Of a stretch of 64,000 nt of DNA, positions 62,482-64,000 are shown piece by piece. The DNA comes from DYRG01 sp041161065. GTDB lineage: Bacteria; Pseudomonadota; Gammaproteobacteria; Beggiatoales; Beggiatoaceae. The translations under genes and the position numbers were made by a program. The notes beneath the pieces are model-generated. The model made no database searches and was not told the origin of the DNA. It saw only the letters and a program-made list of their open reading frames with translations. Within the stretch, counting starts at the first letter, position 1, and each line of letters starts with the position of its first letter. The stretch is from contig JBEAVE010000034.1 in NCBI GenBank assembly GCA_041161065.1, positions 73,535-137,534 of the forward strand, given 5' to 3'.

Positions 62482-63479
62482 GCAAGCGTTCCTAAGATGG
62501 CGGTTAATTGAGCACTGATTTTTGACGGGACATTTTTTTGAACTTCGACAATGGCTTCGTCGATGGCGTGGCGAAACGCTAACACGTCCGCGCCGCCGTG
62601 ACTTTTAATCACAATGCCTTGTAATCCCAGCAAACTTGCGCCGTTGTAACGACGGGGATCGATGCGCTTGCGGAGATTTTTCATGACAGGCATTGCGATT
62701 AACGCGGCGGCTTTGGTCAGCCAATTTTTCGAAAACTCTTCTTTCAAAAACTGGGTGATCATTTTCGCCACCCCTTCGCTGGTTTTGAGAGCAATATTCC
62801 CGACAAATCCGTCACATACGACTACATCTGCTTTGCCTTTGTAAATATCATCGCCCTCGACAAATCCAATATAATTCACCGACGTTTGCGATAACAGGCG
62901 CGCGGCTTCTTTAACTTGTTCATTGCCTTTCATTTCTTCTTCGCCGATGTTCAATAAACCCACTTTTGGCGCAGGATTATTGTCGACCGCCGTGCACAAC
63001 ACCGATCCCATCACGGCAAATTGGGTTAAATGGTCGGCGGAAGAATCGACATTTGCCCCTAAATCAAGGACATGGGTATGCCCGATCATGGTGGGTAAAA
63101 CCGTGCAAATGGCGGGGCGGTCGATGTGCGGCAGGGTTTTTAAAACGAATTTAGCGGTTGCCATTAACGCGCCGGTATTGCCCGCACTCACACAGGCTTG
63201 CGCGTCGCCGCTTTTCACCAAATCAATCGCCACCCGCATCGACGAATCCTTTTTGAAGCGCAAGGCTTTTGAGGGAGATTCGTTCATTTCAACTTGTTGA
63301 GAAGCGTGGTGAATGGTGAGGCGCGGGTGGGGCTGAAGGCGGGGTTTTAAGACAGCTTCATCGCCCACCAAAATCAAATGTAAATCTGCGTGCTGGGACA
63401 AGGCTTCCCATGCGGCGGGCACGATCACTTCCGCACCGAAATCCCCGCCCATCGCATCTAACGCAATGCGTAGTGCCAA
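62478..63479 (-). CDS. plsX: Acyl-ACP:phosphate acyltransferase PlsX
   Basis: Makes acyl-phosphate from acyl-ACP for phospholipid synthesis. 333 aa. N-terminal RIALDAMGGDFGAEVIVPAA with AVDLVKSGDAQACVSAGNTGALMA, and VDSSADHLTQFAVMG, are the signature blocks. Overlaps fabH by 4 bases and follows rpmF closely, as in most proteobacteria. Confidence 0.96.
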   Translation of the reverse strand: MALRIALDAMGGDFGAEVIVPAAWEALSQHADLHLILVGDEAVLKPRLQPHPRLTIHHASQQVEMNESPSKALRFKKDSSMRVAIDLVKSGDAQACVSAGNTGALMATAKFVLKTLPHIDRPAICTVLPTMIGHTHVLDLGANVDSSADHLTQFAVMGSVLCTAVDNNPAPKVGLLNIGEEEMKGNEQVKEAARLLSQTSVNYIGFVEGDDIYKGKADVVVCDGFVGNIALKTSEGVAKMITQFLKEEFSKNWLTKAAALIAMPVMKNLRKRIDPRRYNGASLLGLQGIVIKSHGGADVLAFRHAIDEAIVEVQKNVPSKISAQLTAILGTLA

Positions 63480-63490
63480 AGTGTGAATCC

Positions 63491-63655
63491 TTATTTGACT
63501 TTTTTACCGCGATAGTAGCCGTCTGCGCTAACATGGTGACGGCGGTGGGTTTCACCCGTTTGAGGTTCGATGGATAGCGTGGGATTGCTTAACGCATCGT
63601 GAGCGCGACGCATGCCGCGTTTGGAAGGGGTTTTACGGTTTTGTTGAACAGCCAT
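63491..63655 (-). CDS. rpmF: 50S ribosomal protein L32
   Basis: 54 aa: MAVQQNRKTPSKRGMRRAHD at the start is the L32 signature, with SADGYYRGKKVK at the end. The ATG at 63655 is preceded by AGGAG; the longer frame to 63718 has no support. First gene of the rpmF-plsX-fabH operon. Confidence 0.96.
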   Translation of the reverse strand: MAVQQNRKTPSKRGMRRAHDALSNPTLSIEPQTGETHRRHHVSADGYYRGKKVK

Positions 63656-63840
63656 GTTTATACTCCTAAGATAAAATATAACTAAATGATTATACAGGAA
63701 AAAATTGCAAATACACACACGCTTTTTAAGAGTACAATCAAAAATAAAAGAGCGATATTAAAGCATAATTAGCCGTGCGTTTGCAATTTTTTGCCGCTTA
63801 ACTTTTTGATTTTATCTTTATTAATTTGACCAACTTTCAT

Positions 63841-63846
63841 TATAAT
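63841..63846 (+). promoter_or_regulatory. Possible -10 element for the repeat-bearing ORF
   Basis: A perfect TATAAT stands 34 bases before the ATG at 63880. No good -35 is 16-18 bases upstream; TTGACC at 63826 is too close. The rest of the 225-base gap from rpmF to the ATG is AT-rich and must hold the promoters of both divergent genes. Confidence 0.4.
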
Positions 63847-63879
63847 TGTGCCTTTCATTTTACTTTTTGGAGAAACGCC

Positions 63880-64000
63880 ATGCAAATCCTCAAATCCTCA
63901 AATCCTCAAATCCTCAAATCCTCAAATCCTCAAATCCTCAAATCCTCAAATCCTCAAATCCTCAAATCCTCAAATCCTCAAATCCTCAAATCCTCAAATC
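63880..64000 (+). CDS. 5' end of an ORF beginning with an octanucleotide array (partial, cut by the window edge)
   Basis: ATG at 63880-63882 has TTGGAGA 6 bases upstream and TATAAT further up. From the second codon on the sequence is a perfect CAAATCCT array, translated as QILKSSNP repeated. Since 8 is not a multiple of 3, every frame on the plus strand reads the same eight-residue repeat with no stop, while the minus strand meets TGA in all frames. No other part of the protein is visible, so its product cannot be named. The change of one array unit would shift the frame downstream. Confidence 0.55.
   Translation, partial: MQILKSSNPQILKSSNPQILKSSNPQILKSSNPQILKSSN
63883..64000. repeat. Perfect tandem array of an 8-base unit (CAAATCCT), at least 14.75 copies
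   Basis: From 63883 to the end of the window (118 bases) the sequence is an uninterrupted repetition of CAAATCCT. No variant unit occurs. The array continues past the right edge, so its length is not known. Arrays of this kind are prone to slipped-strand mispairing and also to assembly collapse or expansion. Confidence 0.98.

Noticed and set aside
63883..64000. CRISPR array at the right edge
   Set aside because: The repeat unit is 8 bases with no spacers; it is a simple tandem repeat.

Overview
The window looks like a moderately AT-rich gammaproteobacterial chromosome. Support comes from a gene set with FabA/FabB, the MreBCD-MrdAB block, GroESL, RecA, RNase E and PdxB, a near-perfect gammaproteobacterial LexA box before recA, and diheme cytochrome c4, NorD/NorE/NorF-like proteins and a class I PHA synthase. 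Several multi-domain histidine kinases and the respiratory genes would fit a Thiotrichales/Beggiatoa-like sulfur bacterium, but that placement is inference. No rRNA, tRNA, CRISPR array, complete insertion sequence or prophage is visible.

Layout. 1-2.5 kb: end of a quinone oxidoreductase-like gene, trmJ, a Nudix hydrolase and fabI. 2.6-11.6 kb, all minus strand: a porin, then the cell-shape cluster mreB-mreC-mreD-mrdA-rodA-mltB-rlpA, preceded by a thioredoxin-like gene. 11.7-19.1 kb: hsp20, gmd, fabB, fabA, a DUF4384 lipoprotein, a UbiH-type hydroxylase, an ABC-2 permease and ridA. 19.2-25.2 kb, minus strand: relA, a large M14 carboxypeptidase, an OmpW porin and aroK. 25.3-27.5 kb: rtcB interrupted by an intein. 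27.5-32.0 kb: an AT-rich minus-strand run with VanZ-like, two glycosyltransferase and two methyltransferase genes, probably for surface glycan. 32.2-38.6 kb: a secreted helical protein, norD, a methyltransferase, a 585-bp gap with a probable small RNA, rubredoxin, moxR, pdxB and an HPP membrane protein. 38.7-43.6 kb: cytochrome c4, comEC and phaC. 43.6-48.7 kb: covarying hairpins, then REC-histidine kinase, Tat-exported binding protein, cysM, 5-formyl-THF cyclo-ligase and CYTH phosphatase. 48.8-54.6 kb: OmpA lipoprotein, NorE/NorF-like subunits, recA with its SOS box, rne with a long leader, and a CopD-like membrane protein. 54.6-63.7 kb: a Cys-rich repeat protein, CBS-histidine kinase, groESL with a CIRCE operator, ribF, a 99-bp inverted-repeat element, gcvPB, fabH, plsX and rpmF.

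Most of the window is housekeeping. The parts most worth a second look are: (i) a perfect octanucleotide array starting at the codon after a plausible ATG at the extreme right end, open in all three plus frames, which looks like the start of a phase-variable or repeat-protein gene cut by the window edge; (ii) an intein placed immediately before the catalytic metal-binding Cys of RtcB, carrying both an HNH nuclease and a C2H2-like finger; (iii) a promoter-to-terminator transcription unit of about 190 nt with no convincing ORF; (iv) two tandem hairpins with compensatory stem changes and a shared loop behind phaC; (v) a 99-bp MITE-like inverted repeat between ribF and gcvPB; and (vi) a duplicated Cys-rich secreted domain. 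No gene cluster seen here is clearly a new defence or biosynthetic system.
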